The notes beneath the pieces were generated by a model. That model saw only the letters and a program-made list of their open reading frames with translations. It did no database searches and was not told where the DNA came from. A program made the translations under genes and the position numbers. Shown here piece after piece: positions 5,704-6,317 of a stretch of DNA of 6,317 bases; within the stretch, counting starts at the first letter, position 1; the number at the start of each line of letters is the position of its first letter. Source of the DNA: an uncultured Atopobiaceae bacterium (GTDB lineage Bacteria; Actinomycetota; Coriobacteriia; Coriobacteriales; Atopobiaceae); assembly GCA_900770865.1 (NCBI GenBank), contig CAAGLU010000460.1, positions 1 through 6,317 of the forward strand, given 5' to 3'.

Positions 5704-6317
5704 CTATTCGGAGAGCTTGAGACAGTAGTTCTCGCCCGTGAGCGCCACCTTGGCACCAGCCGAGGCATCGGGGCTCTGGGGATGGGCAAGCACGTACTTG
5801 CTGCAGCCAAAAAGGAGCCCCGCGTCACCGCACGAAACCGAGAGCTCGGGCTTCTCGGTGTTGACGCCACGCGGCAGGATCACTGCAATCTTGTAGCCGT
5901 CGCCCGCGATGTCAATGGGCGCGTAGTGCAGCGTGGTGGCGTAGATCTCGACCATCGTGCACGCAGGTACGCGAAACGCGACCACGTTGGACGTGTCATA
6001 GACCCCGTCGTGGATGTCCCACTGGTGGCCAAAGAGCATGACGCAGTCGGTCGAGACGGGCATGTTGAACTCGCTCGTGCGGTGATACTCGAGGGAGTTG
6101 AGGTAGGTGTTGTGACCAGCAACAGCACCCACCTGCACCTCGAGGCCGCCCACCAGGGTGCGGGCAAGCTCCCCCACACCAGGAGCCTGGTGAATTTCCT
6201 CAATCTCGGGCGTGTAGGCAAGCCCCTCGGGCATCTCGACGTTCTTATCGACAGCGTCTACCAGGGAGTCGACGATGTCCTCTGGGATGTCATCCCACAC
6301 CGCACCGTACTCGCGAA
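5704..6317 (-). CDS. DUF4867 family protein (5' end beyond the window)
   Basis: The reading frame is open to the right edge, giving about 204 residues; the start lies outside the window. A GTG at 6300-6298 is in frame, but the codons before it (REYGA) continue the usual family N-terminus, so it is not the likely start. Numbering from that GTG, recognisable family blocks are GHNTYLNSLEYHRTSEFN (62-79), TDCVMLFGHQWDIHDGVYDTS (84-104), VVAFRVPACTMVEIYATTLHYAPI (106-129) and YKIAVILPRGVNT (136-148). DUF4867 has no established reaction. The pattern H73-x3-E77, then VPxxT...H125, resembles cupin-fold metal sites, so a small-molecule or sugar-modifying cupin is possible (inference only). It converges on the lipid kinase gene with a 35-base gap; its true operon partners lie to the right of the window. 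Confidence 0.82.
   Translation of the reverse strand, partial: REYGAVWDDIPEDIVDSLVDAVDKNVEMPEGLAYTPEIEEIHQAPGVGELARTLVGGLEVQVGAVAGHNTYLNSLEYHRTSEFNMPVSTDCVMLFGHQWDIHDGVYDTSNVVAFRVPACTMVEIYATTLHYAPIDIAGDGYKIAVILPRGVNTEKPELSVSCGDAGLLFGCSKYVLAHPQSPDASAGAKVALTGENYCLKLSE

Overview
The window is GC-rich, gene-dense bacterial chromosome. Codons are strongly GC-biased, two of the five genes whose start lies in the window begin with GTG, and ribosome binding sites of the GGGAG/GGAGG type are obvious. The gene families suggest an anaerobic Gram-positive actinobacterium of the class Coriobacteriia (for example the Olsenella/Atopobium group): a C_GCAxxG_C_C redox protein, a YugP-type zinc peptidase, a DUF4867 protein and actinobacterial-looking XseA and RNase D. 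This placement is inferred from family content and composition, not from a marker gene.

Most of the window (1-4561) is one minus-strand gene string. In transcription order it holds an RNase D-type exoribonuclease (4561-3431), a membrane zinc metallopeptidase (3287-2592), the exonuclease VII large and small subunits (xseA 2588-1230, xseB 1168-887), a HINT-type HIT phosphohydrolase (763-416) and a C_GCAxxG_C_C cysteine-rich protein that runs off the left edge (414 to <1). The peptidase/xseA and HIT/C_GCAxxG junctions are only 3 and 1 bases long. The other junctions are 143 bases (rnd/peptidase), 61 bases (xseA/xseB) and 123 bases (xseB/HIT), and each of these gaps holds inverted or tandem repeats. 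The string may therefore be one long operon with internal control points, or two to three shorter units.

From 4694 to 5668 a diacylglycerol/sphingosine kinase-like lipid kinase is read on the plus strand, divergently from rnd across a 132-base promoter region. It converges on a DUF4867 gene (6317-5704, minus, 5' end beyond the right edge). A 9-bp GC-rich hairpin sits between the two.

Functionally this is mostly housekeeping: nucleic-acid turnover (RNase D, Exo VII), nucleotide hydrolysis (HIT), membrane proteolysis and lipid phosphorylation. I see no mobile element, tRNA, rRNA, CRISPR array or defence system. The most unusual material is non-coding. It consists of a 21-bp tandem repeat in front of the HIT gene, whose minus-strand RNA folds using G.U pairs, and a 10-bp-arm dyad directly against the ribosome binding site of the zinc peptidase gene.
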